Assembly (NCBI RefSeq): GCF_001421715.1
Contig: NZ_LMKP01000034.1
Coordinates: 62,230-126,229 of the forward strand
Direction: 5' to 3'
DNA length: 64,000 nt
Source: Sphingomonas sp. Leaf22
GTDB lineage: Bacteria; Pseudomonadota; Alphaproteobacteria; Sphingomonadales; Sphingomonadaceae
The position numbers were made by a program, and so were the translations under genes. A model generated the notes under the pieces. That model ran no database searches. It saw only the letters and a list, made by a program, of their open reading frames with translations, and was not told where the DNA came from. Numbering within the stretch: position 1 is the first letter of the stretch; every line of letters starts with the position of its first letter. Of this stretch, positions 26,821 through 36,000 are shown one piece after another.

Positions 26821-29800
26821 TTACGCCGCCGCCTGCACGCTCCCGGTCCGTTCCAGCTTGCCCCATCCGACGACGAACCCGCCGATCGCCGACGCGATCG
26901 CGCGCAGGACGACCCAGTACATGATCTGGCGATAGACCAGCCGCTGCGCGACCAGCAGATGTGCGGGATAGCGGGCCTTGCTCCCGTCCAGCCGATAGGC
27001 GACCCAGCCGCACGCCACGTCGATCGCGGTGAAGCACAGCCAGTAGAGTCCCATTTGCGACACGTCGCCGCTGGTCTGTGCCCAGCCATGCTGCGCCACC
27101 CGCACCGCCGTACCGACGATCGACAGCAGCAGCGCCAGATCGATCAGCGGAGAGACCGCAGCGAACGCGATCTGGAACAGCCATGCCTGCGGCAGGCCGA
27201 TCCGCGCCAGTCCCGCGGGTTTGCCGGTGCGCAGGATCGCGCGGTGCTTCCACAGGCATTGCAGCGTCCCGAATGCCCAGCGATAGCGCTGCTTCGCCAA
27301 CGCCTTGAACGTCTCCGGTGCCTCGGTCCATGCGACCGCATTGGGGTCGTAGGTGACGCGCCACCCGGCGCGCTGGATGGCGATGGTCAGGTCCTGATCC
27401 TCGGCCAGCGTATCCTCGGGATAGCCGCCGACCGCATCGAGCGCCGCGCGCCGCCATGCGCCGACCGCGCCCGGCACCACCGTCATCGCATCGAACCCGG
27501 CCAGCGCGCGGCGTTCGAGGTTCTGCGCGGTGATATATTCGACCGCCTGCCAGCGCGTGACCAGATTGACCCGGTTGCCAACGCGCGCATCGCCCGCCAC
27601 CGCGCCCAGCGCCGGGTCCTCGAACCAGCGCGCCAGCCGGGCGATCGTCGTCGTCTCGAACTGGGTATCGGCGTCGAGCGCGATGATGACCTCGCCCTCG
27701 GCCTGCAACAGCGCCCGGTTGAGCGCCGCCGCCTTGCCGCCATTGACCAGCGTCAGCAGCGTGACGCGCGGATCGTCGTCGAAGCGGGCACGGACCACCG
27801 CACTCGTCCCGTCCTTCGACCCGTCATCGGCGACGATGACGTGCAGCCCCGGATAGTCGCTGGCCAACACCCGCGCGACCGAATCGGCGATCACCCGCTC
27901 CTCGTTATAGGCGGGGATGATGACCGTGACGCTCGGCTGGAACACCGGCGGCGTTGGCCGTTCGCGCCGCGACTGGAACCATGCCAGCCCCGCCATCAGC
28001 ACCGCCCGCGCCATGCCCAGCGCGATGGCGAGGTAGAACAGCCACGCCAGCAGCACCGATATCGCGGCGATAACGATGAAGATCGCAACGTCGGTCCGCA
28101 CCGCCGCCAGATCGCGCCCGGCGATCACCGGCATCGCGACGGCGCGCGGCACGGCGACCAGTGCGGAGGCGGTGACGAAGCGATAGCCCTTGGACCGCAG
28201 GATCGCGATGATCCGGGGCAGCGCCGCCACCGTCTGCGCCCGGTCGCCGCCGCCATCGTGCAGCAGCACGACGTTGCGTGAACTGTCGGCGCTGGCGTCC
28301 TCGACCTGCTCGACCACCTGCCGGACGATCGCATCGGTGCCCGGCCGCTGCCAGTCATTGGGATCGACGTGCAGCCCGACCACCGTATAGCCCAGATCCT
28401 GTGCCAGCAGCGCGGGCGCGATCTCGTCCATCGTCGTCGGCTCGGCATCCCCGAAATAGGGCGCGCGGAACAGCGTCGTCGACCGGCCCGTATATGCCTC
28501 GATCAGCCGCTGCGTGGCGTTCAGCTCCAGCGTCGTCGTCCGCTCGCCTGTCGTCGCCAGATTGGGATGGGTATAGCTGTGGTTCCCGATCTCGTCGCCG
28601 TCGCGGACGATCCGTTGCAACAGCCCGGGATGCTCGATCGCATTCTCCCCGACGACGAAGAAGGTCGCCGGGACATGCGCCGCCTCCAGCGCGTCGAGAA
28701 TCTGCGGCGTCCACGTCGCGTCGGGTCCGTCGTCGAAGGTCAGCGCGATCGCTTTCGGATCGGCGGCACCGGCGCGCTGCACGACATAGGGCGTCGGCAG
28801 TGCGGCATAGGCCTCGTTGGCGATCATGCCGTTGCGATCGAAGGTGACGCTACGCTGTCCCGGCGTCGGCCGCGCGGTGATGCGCAGCACTTCGCCGCTC
28901 CCCTCGACATCGACGTTCAGCGCCGATTGCAACTGCGTGATGCGCGGCACGCGGTCGGTGGTGCGATAGGCGGTCAGGTCGTTCCAGAACCCGGCATCCT
29001 CGCTGCCCAGCCGCCACATCGCGACCGCATCGATCCCCAGCCGCCGCAGCGCCGCCATCTGGTTCCAGCTGGTCGCCGCATCCAGCATCCACACCTTGTG
29101 CTGGCTGCCGCGTTCGTCCTGATAGGCGAAGCCGGCATTGCCGCTGGCGCGATCGAACCCGACCGTCGCCGACGAATCATGCGCGGCCAGCCATGCTTCC
29201 TCGATCGACAGCGCGTCGGCGCTGCCGTCATGCCAGTCATAGGCATAGCTGCCCAGCGCCACGACCAGCTTGTCGCGACCGACCTGTCGCAACGCGCTTT
29301 CGACCTGACCCACGAACCATGGCTGCGACGCGATCGGCCCGGCCGACCCGCTTTCCCAGTGTTCGTCATAGGCCATCAGGATGACGCGGTCGGTGGCACT
29401 GGCAAGGTCGGCCAGCTGCCAGTCGGGATCGCCCGCCGGTGCCGTCACGGCCAGCACCGCGTCCTTGGGAAGCGCCGCGTTCAACTGCGCGAGAAACGCC
29501 GGATAGCGCGCCACGGCGGCGGCGGGCAGGCTTTCATAATCCATCACCAGCCCGGCGGCATGGCGCGCCTTCACGACCGCGACCAGCTGGTCGATCAGTG
29601 CCTTGCGCGCCGTCGGATCGGCCAGCATCTGCGCCGCGCCCGCGCCGTCCCAGTCGGAATCGGTCAAATTCTGCACCATCGGCAACAATTTCGGGGCATG
29701 GCGCGCTCCGGCGAGCACCTGCTCCAGCCGCGGATCGTCGATCGCGTGCAATTGTGTACCGACCACGCTGACATAGGCGGGCACGACCCAATCGAGCGTG

Positions 29801-30123
29801 GCGAGGTGCCGCTGCAACGACGCGATCCCGCCTGCCGTATCGGGGGCATAGAAACCGATCGTCAGCGGCGTGCCGCCGGTCTTGGGCGAGGTAGCGTGCG
29901 GCAACCACCGCCCATGCCGCCCCGTCGTATCGCTGCGCGGTGCGAACGCCTCGCCATGGCGCCGGGCAAAGGGCAGGGGAATGCCCAGCGTGCGCGGCGT
30001 CGCCACCAGCGTCGTTGCGAACGCCACCGCCGCGGCGATGACCGCAAGGATCAGCAACGCCACGCTCCGCCGTGCCCACACACCGCGACGCCCGGTCGGA
30101 TCGAAGAAAATCGGCTTGCTCAC
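26821..30123 (-). CDS. Trifunctional GH18-like / NodB polysaccharide deacetylase / GT2 synthase, copy B
   Basis: A 1100-residue paralogue of the protein at 16711-20082 with the same order. N-terminal KPIFFDPTGRR and TM helix; GH18-like domain with DYE (D195, E197) and MAYDEHWESGSAG; NodB deacetylase with TFDDG (462-466), GNHSYTHPN and LLHDGGGD; TM helix; GT2 with DDGSKDGT, DADTQF, AEDQDL and QRYRW; C-terminal TM helices. All catalytic residues are kept, so all three activities look live. GTG 30123 start. Convergent with the kinase, 35 bases apart. Two intact divergent copies suggest different polymers or conditions rather than redundancy; that is inference. Confidence 0.88.
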   Translation of the reverse strand: MSKPIFFDPTGRRGVWARRSVALLILAVIAAAVAFATTLVATPRTLGIPLPFARRHGEAFAPRSDTTGRHGRWLPHATSPKTGGTPLTIGFYAPDTAGGIASLQRHLATLDWVVPAYVSVVGTQLHAIDDPRLEQVLAGARHAPKLLPMVQNLTDSDWDGAGAAQMLADPTARKALIDQLVAVVKARHAAGLVMDYESLPAAAVARYPAFLAQLNAALPKDAVLAVTAPAGDPDWQLADLASATDRVILMAYDEHWESGSAGPIASQPWFVGQVESALRQVGRDKLVVALGSYAYDWHDGSADALSIEEAWLAAHDSSATVGFDRASGNAGFAYQDERGSQHKVWMLDAATSWNQMAALRRLGIDAVAMWRLGSEDAGFWNDLTAYRTTDRVPRITQLQSALNVDVEGSGEVLRITARPTPGQRSVTFDRNGMIANEAYAALPTPYVVQRAGAADPKAIALTFDDGPDATWTPQILDALEAAHVPATFFVVGENAIEHPGLLQRIVRDGDEIGNHSYTHPNLATTGERTTTLELNATQRLIEAYTGRSTTLFRAPYFGDAEPTTMDEIAPALLAQDLGYTVVGLHVDPNDWQRPGTDAIVRQVVEQVEDASADSSRNVVLLHDGGGDRAQTVAALPRIIAILRSKGYRFVTASALVAVPRAVAMPVIAGRDLAAVRTDVAIFIVIAAISVLLAWLFYLAIALGMARAVLMAGLAWFQSRRERPTPPVFQPSVTVIIPAYNEERVIADSVARVLASDYPGLHVIVADDGSKDGTSAVVRARFDDDPRVTLLTLVNGGKAAALNRALLQAEGEVIIALDADTQFETTTIARLARWFEDPALGAVAGDARVGNRVNLVTRWQAVEYITAQNLERRALAGFDAMTVVPGAVGAWRRAALDAVGGYPEDTLAEDQDLTIAIQRAGWRVTYDPNAVAWTEAPETFKALAKQRYRWAFGTLQCLWKHRAILRTGKPAGLARIGLPQAWLFQIAFAAVSPLIDLALLLSIVGTAVRVAQHGWAQTSGDVSQMGLYWLCFTAIDVACGWVAYRLDGSKARYPAHLLVAQRLVYRQIMYWVVLRAIASAIGGFVVGWGKLERTGSVQAAA

Positions 30124-30383
30124 ACGGTCGACCCTGGCTGCACCGGCCGCACGCTACGGCCATGCCCCGCCGCTTAGCGCTGCGGTCCGGGCGGGGCGGT
30201 GAGCATGGCATGAACTTTTGGTCACCTGTCGGATCGCGACGCGTCACCGAACCGGAAGCCACCGCGGCCGATCGGCGGTCGGATCAACTCAGTCGCGCGG
30301 CGCGACGGACGGACCATGAGCAGGAAAGGAAGCGCCGCTCATCCGGGCGGCTTCATCGCGATGCGCTTCGAAGGGGAGGTATC

Positions 30384-30473
<90 letters not shown>

Positions 30474-30605
30474 GCAGAGGTTTCTCGCTCCATGCCGCAG
30501 GTCAGCGCGGCACGGTGGTCAGCGAGGGAGGCCGGTTAGCCCAAGGATTCGCGACTTGCAAGCGCCTCCTTGCTGCAATCGCACATCGGACCTAGATTAT
30601 TTCGC

Positions 30606-30980
30606 ATGAAGGCCCCGTCCTCCCCCTCGCTCGACCGCGGCACGCCGTTGCCGCCGGTCGCCCATGCCCGTTTTTCGATCGGCGACGTCGTGCGCCACCG
30701 TCTGTTCGACTTTCGCGGGGTCGTCTTCGATATCGACCCGATCTTCGCCAACAGCGAGGAATGGTATCAGTCGATCCCCGCCGAAGCACGCCCGCGCAAG
30801 GACCAGCCCTTCTACCACCTGCTCGCCGAGAATGCCGAGGCGAGCTATGTCGCCTATGTCAGCCAGCAGAATCTGATCGCCGACCACAGCGAGGAGCCGG
30901 TCGACCATCCCGCGATCACCGGGTTGTTCGATGACTATGCCGATGGCCGCTACCGGTTGCGCCGCGAGCATCGCCACTGA
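30606..30980 (+). CDS. hspQ: Heat shock protein HspQ
   Basis: YccV-like protein of 124 residues that in Enterobacteria binds hemimethylated DNA and enhances Lon proteolysis. ARFSIGDVVRHRLFDFRGVV, DIDPIFANSEEWYQ and QPFYHLLAE are clear family motifs, as is YVAYVSQQNL. ATG 30606 gives a normal N-terminus; the frame is open upstream. Stop lies seven bases from the convergent reductase stop. Confidence 0.9.
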   Translation: MKAPSSPSLDRGTPLPPVAHARFSIGDVVRHRLFDFRGVVFDIDPIFANSEEWYQSIPAEARPRKDQPFYHLLAENAEASYVAYVSQQNLIADHSEEPVDHPAITGLFDDYADGRYRLRREHRH

Positions 30981-30987
30981 CCGACGA

Positions 30988-33444
30988 TCAGTAGATGTCG
31001 CGGCGATAGCGTCCTTCGTCCAGCATCGCCTCGATCGCCGTCTCGCCGAGGATCGTCGCCAGCGCGGCATGGACCGCCGGTGCCATGCCTTGCACGCTGC
31101 CACAGACATAGATCGTCGCTCGGGCGGCAACCGCCTCGGCGATCGCCGGCGCGTCCGCCGCGACCGCGTCCTGCACATAGCGATGGCCGCCCGGATCGCG
31201 GGACCAGGTCGTGATCGACCGCGTCACTACGCCCCGGTCGGCCAGCGCCTGCCGCTCGACTGCGTGGAAATCGTCCTGTGCCGCCTGTCGCTCGCCCCAA
31301 TAGAGCGAGACCGGCCCGCCACCCTGTACCGCGCGATGCCGCACATGGGCGAGCAGCCCGGCCAGCCCGGTGCCGTTGCCGATCAGCACCAGCGGCGTTG
31401 CCGCGTCGCGTGGCGGATGGAAGGCGGGGTTCGCCCGGACCCGCGCCGCGATCGTCCCGCCCAGCGGCGCGCCGTGGCACAGCCACCCCGATCCCAGCCC
31501 GTCATAGCCATCGGCGGCGGGACAGCGCCGCACGATCAATTCGACCCGGCCCGATGCCGCGATCGATGCGATCGAATATTCGCGGTGCCCGATCGGCTTG
31601 AGTGTCGCGACATCCGCATCCGCCGCGTCGGGAAGGATCCGCGTCATCAGCAACGCCCGCATCTCCGGCGTATCCGCGATCCCCGCTGCGTTCAGAAAGG
31701 CATCGACCCTGCGGGCATCCTGCTGCGGCACGACCTCGACGATATCGCCCGGCATCCAGTCGACGGTCGCGCCGATCGGTTCGAGCGCGATATGCCATGC
31801 CTCCCCGCCGCTGCTGCCCGGATTGAGCAGCCGCCGGTCGACCAGCCGCCATTCTCCCATCGCCGCCGGTGCCCAGTCGGGTTGATCGGTCCGCGCGCCC
31901 AGACCCGCCAGCTGCCGTTGCCAGTGTCGCTGCGCATCGGCATCCTCGCCATCGGCCTCGACCGCATCGAACAGCCGGGTCGCGCCGCTGTCGTGCAGCC
32001 AGCGATCGACCCGGTGGCCGAACGCGCAGAACTCGGCATATTCGCGGTCGCCCAGCGCCATCACCGCATATTCGAGGTGCGACAGATCGGGGGCAGCGCG
32101 ATCGAGCGCGCGCGCGAAACCACGCGCATTGTCGGGCGGTTCGCCTTCGCCATAAGTGCTCGCGATCACGAATAGCCGCTTCACCCGCGCCAGCGCCGCA
32201 TCGTCGAGCGCGGCGATCGGCAGCGCGGCGGCGGCGGGCAGCGCCTCGGCGGTCAACCGGGCGAGCCGTTCGGCCGATCCGGTCTGGCTGGCATAGGCGA
32301 CCAGCGTCGTCGCCTCCGCGACCGGCCGGTCGGGCGTATCGCCGACGACCGCCGCCAGCGCCGCCTTGCGCCGCCGTCGGGCGAAATAGAGCAGGAAGCC
32401 GGTAATGGTGAACAACGGCATCGACAGGCTGGCGAGCAGGATCGCGATACGCCCGGCGACCCCGAAATAGGCACCGCGATGCAGTTCATAGACGCTGGTG
32501 ACGATATCCTCGCCGACGGTCCGCATGGCATAGGGCGTTGCCGACAGCACCGCCCCGCTGGTCCCGTCGATGGTCAGTTCGTCGGTCACCCGGTCGTGCC
32601 GCGCGCCGGGCAGTTTCGCGCGGAACTGCACCTGGTTGTCGCGGACGCTGGCGACGATGCGGTCGTACCGGCGGCCTTCGGTCGCGCGTTCGAACCCCGA
32701 CCATGCCAGCGAAAGGTCGGCCTTCGCCCCCTTGTCCGGCTTGCTCTCGGCGACCTGCGCGACCAGCATCGCCTTCACCCCGTCGCGATACCAGTCATAG
32801 GACCACCATAGCCCGGTCAGCCCGCTGAGAAGGTAGAATACCAACACCCAGCCACCGATCACGGCGTGGAGCGCGCGATACAGGTTGCGCCCGGTCTTGC
32901 GCAGATCGAGCACGACCCAGTTGCGCCAGTCGAGCGGGCGTTTCGGCCAGCGCAGATACAGGCCGGAAAGCGCGAAATAGATCAACGCGATCGCCGAGAA
33001 ACCGGTAATCTGCCGACCGATACCGTCGCCGTCGTCGGGCAGCGCCAGCCAACGGTGCAGATCCTCCATCACCTCGAACACGGCGCTTCCCTTGAGCGTG
33101 CCCGTCAGTCGCCCGGTCGCGGGGTCGATCCGTTCGACATGTCGTTCCTTCGATCCGGGCAGCGTATAGCCGACCAGCGTCGGCTCGCTGGAATCGGCGG
33201 GAACGGTCAGCCGCGTGATCGTCGCCCCCGGCTTCTGCACCGCAAACCGCTCCGCCAGCACCGGCCCCGACAGCCGCGTACCAGCGGCAACCGGCCGATC
33301 CCGGTTCAGCGCGGCAAGGATTTCCGGCTCGAAGCTGAGCGACGCGCCGGTCACGCCCATCACCGCCAGCACCAGCCCGGCGGTGATCCCGAGGAACCAG
33401 TGAAGCTGGAAAAGAACGTTGCGGATCATCGACGGTTCGCTCAT
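30988..33444 (-). CDS. PepSY membrane / flavodoxin / FNR fusion reductase (probable ferric-siderophore reductase)
   Basis: 818 residues. N-terminal PepSY-associated transmembrane module (about 1-375, four helices, LHWFLGITAGLVLAVMGVTG and DLHRWLALP), flavodoxin-like FMN domain (about 390-525, YASQTGSAERLA, STYGEGEPPDNA), then a cytochrome-P450-reductase-like FAD/NADPH part (REYSIAS, GNGTGLAGLLA, CGSVQGMAPAV, C-terminal RYRRDIY). It should move electrons from NADPH to the periplasmic side or to imported ferric chelates. Often annotated as sulfite reductase alpha, but the PepSY part and the divergent TonB receptor argue for iron. Confidence 0.87.
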   Translation of the reverse strand: MSEPSMIRNVLFQLHWFLGITAGLVLAVMGVTGASLSFEPEILAALNRDRPVAAGTRLSGPVLAERFAVQKPGATITRLTVPADSSEPTLVGYTLPGSKERHVERIDPATGRLTGTLKGSAVFEVMEDLHRWLALPDDGDGIGRQITGFSAIALIYFALSGLYLRWPKRPLDWRNWVVLDLRKTGRNLYRALHAVIGGWVLVFYLLSGLTGLWWSYDWYRDGVKAMLVAQVAESKPDKGAKADLSLAWSGFERATEGRRYDRIVASVRDNQVQFRAKLPGARHDRVTDELTIDGTSGAVLSATPYAMRTVGEDIVTSVYELHRGAYFGVAGRIAILLASLSMPLFTITGFLLYFARRRRKAALAAVVGDTPDRPVAEATTLVAYASQTGSAERLARLTAEALPAAAALPIAALDDAALARVKRLFVIASTYGEGEPPDNARGFARALDRAAPDLSHLEYAVMALGDREYAEFCAFGHRVDRWLHDSGATRLFDAVEADGEDADAQRHWQRQLAGLGARTDQPDWAPAAMGEWRLVDRRLLNPGSSGGEAWHIALEPIGATVDWMPGDIVEVVPQQDARRVDAFLNAAGIADTPEMRALLMTRILPDAADADVATLKPIGHREYSIASIAASGRVELIVRRCPAADGYDGLGSGWLCHGAPLGGTIAARVRANPAFHPPRDAATPLVLIGNGTGLAGLLAHVRHRAVQGGGPVSLYWGERQAAQDDFHAVERQALADRGVVTRSITTWSRDPGGHRYVQDAVAADAPAIAEAVAARATIYVCGSVQGMAPAVHAALATILGETAIEAMLDEGRYRRDIY

Positions 33445-33452
33445 CTGCGCTT

Positions 33453-33477
33453 GCTATTGATAATTGATCGCGATAGC
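33453..33477. promoter_or_regulatory. AT-rich palindrome between reductase and TonB receptor (possible Fur-type site)
   Basis: GCTAT (33453-33457) and ATAGC (33473-33477) enclose TTGATAATTGATCGC, in a 70-base divergent promoter region. TGATAAT matches half of the classical Fur box; the other half is poor. Iron regulation is plausible from context only. Confidence 0.35.
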
Positions 33478-33514
33478 GGCCGCGCAAGATGAGGTCAATT
33501 GTTGCGCGGGGGAA

Positions 33515-35728
33515 ATGATGATGGTGTCGGAAACGCGGCGTTCGCGCTGGATGATCGGGGCGGCGCTCGCACTGGTGCCGCAGCCGGTGATCGCACAGGA
33601 AGCGGGACCGGAAGCGGCCACGACCGCCGCGCGACCGGTCGACGACGAGATCGTCATCACCGCCGCCCGCACCATCCTGCCGCCCAATGCGTTGCCGCTG
33701 ACCATCGACCTGATCGACAAGCAGGCGCTCGACCAGCAGATCGCGCTGTCGGGCAGCATCACCGATGCCGTCGCCACGCTGACGCCCAGCTTTTCGCCGA
33801 CACGCGGCAAATTATCGGGCGCGGGGGAGACGCTGCGCGGTCGCTCGCCGCTCTATGCGATCAATGGCATCCCGCAGACGACGCCGCTGCGCGATGGCAG
33901 CCGCGACGGCTTTACCATCGATGGCTTCTTCATCGATCGGGTCGAACTGATCTATGGTTCGAACGCGTTGCAGGGTGTCGGCGGCACCGGCGGCATCGTG
34001 AACCAGGTGACGGTCGGCGCACCGCGCGAAGAGGGCGTCAGCGGCCGGGCGCTGGTGCAGGCGACGACCGCCGACGACTTCGACAAGGACGGCTCTGGCG
34101 GCAAGGCGGCCGGGCTGGTCCAGTATAAGGCCGGGCGGTTCGACGCGACATTCGGGGCCAGTTACGAACGGCGTGGCGCATTCTACGACGCGCGCGACCG
34201 GCGGATCGGCGTCAACCTGACGCAGGGCGAAACGCAGGATTCGCGCGCGACCGATTTTTTCGCGCGGCTGGGGCTCGCGGTCGGCGCGACCGGGCGGCTC
34301 GACCTGATCGCCAATCGCTACGAACTGAACGGCGACGGCGATTATATCGCGATCGCCGGCAACCGTCGTACCGGCCTGCCGACCAGCGCGGTACGCGGGA
34401 CGCCGCCCGGCAAGCCGGCCGCCAACCGGGCCGAAGCGCTGTCGCTGTCCTATACCGACAGCGACCTGTTCGGGGGCAATCTCGTCACCCAGTTCTTCTT
34501 CAACCGCACGCACGACACCTTTGGCGGGGAAGTGACCTTCACTCCGACCTTTCAGGACCCGGCACTGGCGCCGGTCGGGACGTTGTTCGACCAGTCGGAA
34601 AACCGTTCGCGCAAATTGGGGGCGAAGCTCAGCTACGAGCGCGCCGTGCCGGGCTTCGAGGCGCTGGTCGCGACGATCGGCTTCGACGCGCTGATCGACC
34701 GGACCGAGCAGCGGTTGATCGCGACGAATCGCATCTGGGTTCCGCCCGCCGACTTTCGCAGCCTCGCTCCGTTTGCCCAGGCCAATCTGAAGCTGTTCGA
34801 CGGGGTCGTCCGGCTGGCCGGCGGGGCGCGCTGGGAAAATGTGCGGGTCGGCATCGACGATTTCCGCACGCTTGCGTCGAACACCTATGACGGGCGCAAC
34901 GTCGCGACCTATGGCGGGGTCGCGGTGACCGGCGGCAGCCCGAAATTCAGCGACCTGCTGTTCAACGGCGGGGCGATCTTCGAACCCGTCACCGGCGTTC
35001 GCGCCTATGCCAGCTATGCACAGGGCTTCACCATGGCCGATATCGGCCGCATCACCCGCGCCATCGCCACGCCGAACGTCCGGCTGGACAATTTCCTCGA
35101 TATCCAGCCGGTCGTGTCGAACAATCGCGAGGTCGGCGTCGAGGTGAAGCGCGGGCCGCTCGACGCCAGCACCACCTATTTCTGGTCGTCGAGCGATCGC
35201 GGCCAGTTGCTGATCGCGCAGGGCAACGGCATTTTCGAAGTCCAGCGCCAGCGCGTGGAGATCGAGGGGTTGGAGGTCAGCCTCGCCGTACAGACCCCGC
35301 TGCCGGGGCTGCGCGTCTCGACCGGCTATGCCCATATCCTCGGCCGCTATGACAGCGACCGCGCACCCGGCGACGGCGTGGTCGATACCGATCTCGACGG
35401 CACCAACATCTCGCCCAATCGCCTGAACCTTGCCGCCGATGTCACGCACGGTCCGCTCACTGCGCGCGTCCAGACGCAATTCTACCTGTCGCGGACGTTC
35501 CGGGGAAAGGCGAACCCGAACCCCGACAATAATTTCGGCGGATATGACGTGACCGACGCGCAACTCCGGTATCAGACCAGGTTCGGCGGCGTGACGCTGA
35601 GCGCGCAGAACATCTTCGATCGCTTTTATATCGATTATAACAGCGATACCCGGCTTCCGACCGACAACTTCGCCTTCTTCGCAGGGCGCGGTCGGACGTT
35701 CACGCTGGGCTGGGACGTGCGTTTCTGA
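33515..35728 (+). CDS. TonB-dependent siderophore receptor
   Basis: Outer-membrane gated channel for ferric siderophores. Signal peptide MIGAALALVPQPVIAQ, TonB-box-like DDEIVITAART at the mature N-terminus, plug domain (GETLRGRSPLYAINGIPQTT, VELIYGSNALQGVGGTGGIV), then a 22-strand barrel ending in Phe (FTLGWDVRF). About 737 residues. Three ATG codons at 33515, 33518 and 33521 follow a GGGGGA site; the last has the best spacing. Divergent from the PepSY reductase. Confidence 0.93.
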   Translation: MMMVSETRRSRWMIGAALALVPQPVIAQEAGPEAATTAARPVDDEIVITAARTILPPNALPLTIDLIDKQALDQQIALSGSITDAVATLTPSFSPTRGKLSGAGETLRGRSPLYAINGIPQTTPLRDGSRDGFTIDGFFIDRVELIYGSNALQGVGGTGGIVNQVTVGAPREEGVSGRALVQATTADDFDKDGSGGKAAGLVQYKAGRFDATFGASYERRGAFYDARDRRIGVNLTQGETQDSRATDFFARLGLAVGATGRLDLIANRYELNGDGDYIAIAGNRRTGLPTSAVRGTPPGKPAANRAEALSLSYTDSDLFGGNLVTQFFFNRTHDTFGGEVTFTPTFQDPALAPVGTLFDQSENRSRKLGAKLSYERAVPGFEALVATIGFDALIDRTEQRLIATNRIWVPPADFRSLAPFAQANLKLFDGVVRLAGGARWENVRVGIDDFRTLASNTYDGRNVATYGGVAVTGGSPKFSDLLFNGGAIFEPVTGVRAYASYAQGFTMADIGRITRAIATPNVRLDNFLDIQPVVSNNREVGVEVKRGPLDASTTYFWSSSDRGQLLIAQGNGIFEVQRQRVEIEGLEVSLAVQTPLPGLRVSTGYAHILGRYDSDRAPGDGVVDTDLDGTNISPNRLNLAADVTHGPLTARVQTQFYLSRTFRGKANPNPDNNFGGYDVTDAQLRYQTRFGGVTLSAQNIFDRFYIDYNSDTRLPTDNFAFFAGRGRTFTLGWDVRF

Positions 35729-35766
35729 ACTGGACAGACGGGCGGGGCAGGGGCTACCCGCCGCCC

Positions 35767-35967
35767 ATGCCTGTCACTGCAACGATCATGAATTCGACCA
35801 CCGGCCAGCCGATCCAGAAGATGACCTTCGGCCGCATGCCCAAGCCATGGGCGTCGTTCAATCTCGAAACCGGCGAACTGGTCACCGCCGACCGCGTCGA
35901 TGTCGGCAAGCCCGCGCCGGGCAAGGTCGTGGTGCCAGTATCGGTCTGGGTCACGCCCAAAAAATAA
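35767..35967 (+). CDS. Small protein of unknown function
   Basis: 66 residues, MPVTATIMNSTTGQPIQKMT at the start and VVVPVSVWVTPKK at the end, no signal peptide or helix. I do not recognise it. Codon third positions are strongly G/C like neighbouring genes, which supports coding. It lies 38 bases after the TonB receptor stop and could be co-transcribed. Its last codons (AAAAAATAA) double as the T-tail of the terminator of the opposite-strand gene. Confidence 0.55.
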   Translation: MPVTATIMNSTTGQPIQKMTFGRMPKPWASFNLETGELVTADRVDVGKPAPGKVVVPVSVWVTPKK

Positions 35968-35993
35968 CCCCTCCCGGCATCGCCGGAAGGGGT
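35960..35993 (-). terminator. Terminator of the 36001-36393 gene
   Basis: ACCCCTCCCGGC (35967-35978) pairs, with one mismatch region, with GCCGGAAGGGGT (35982-35993). Read on the minus strand the stem is followed by TATTTTTT, so it terminates transcription coming from 36393. On the plus strand there is no T-run. Confidence 0.7.
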
Positions 35994-36000
35994 CGGTCGC

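Noticed and set aside
28369..30177. 602-codon plus-strand frame inside copy B
   Set aside because: Antisense shadow of the GH18 and NodB part of copy B; no motif.
30988..33444. Sulfite reductase flavoprotein (cysJ) assignment
   Set aside because: The FMN/FAD/NADPH half resembles CysJ, but the N-terminal PepSY membrane module and TonB receptor neighbour do not fit sulfite reduction.
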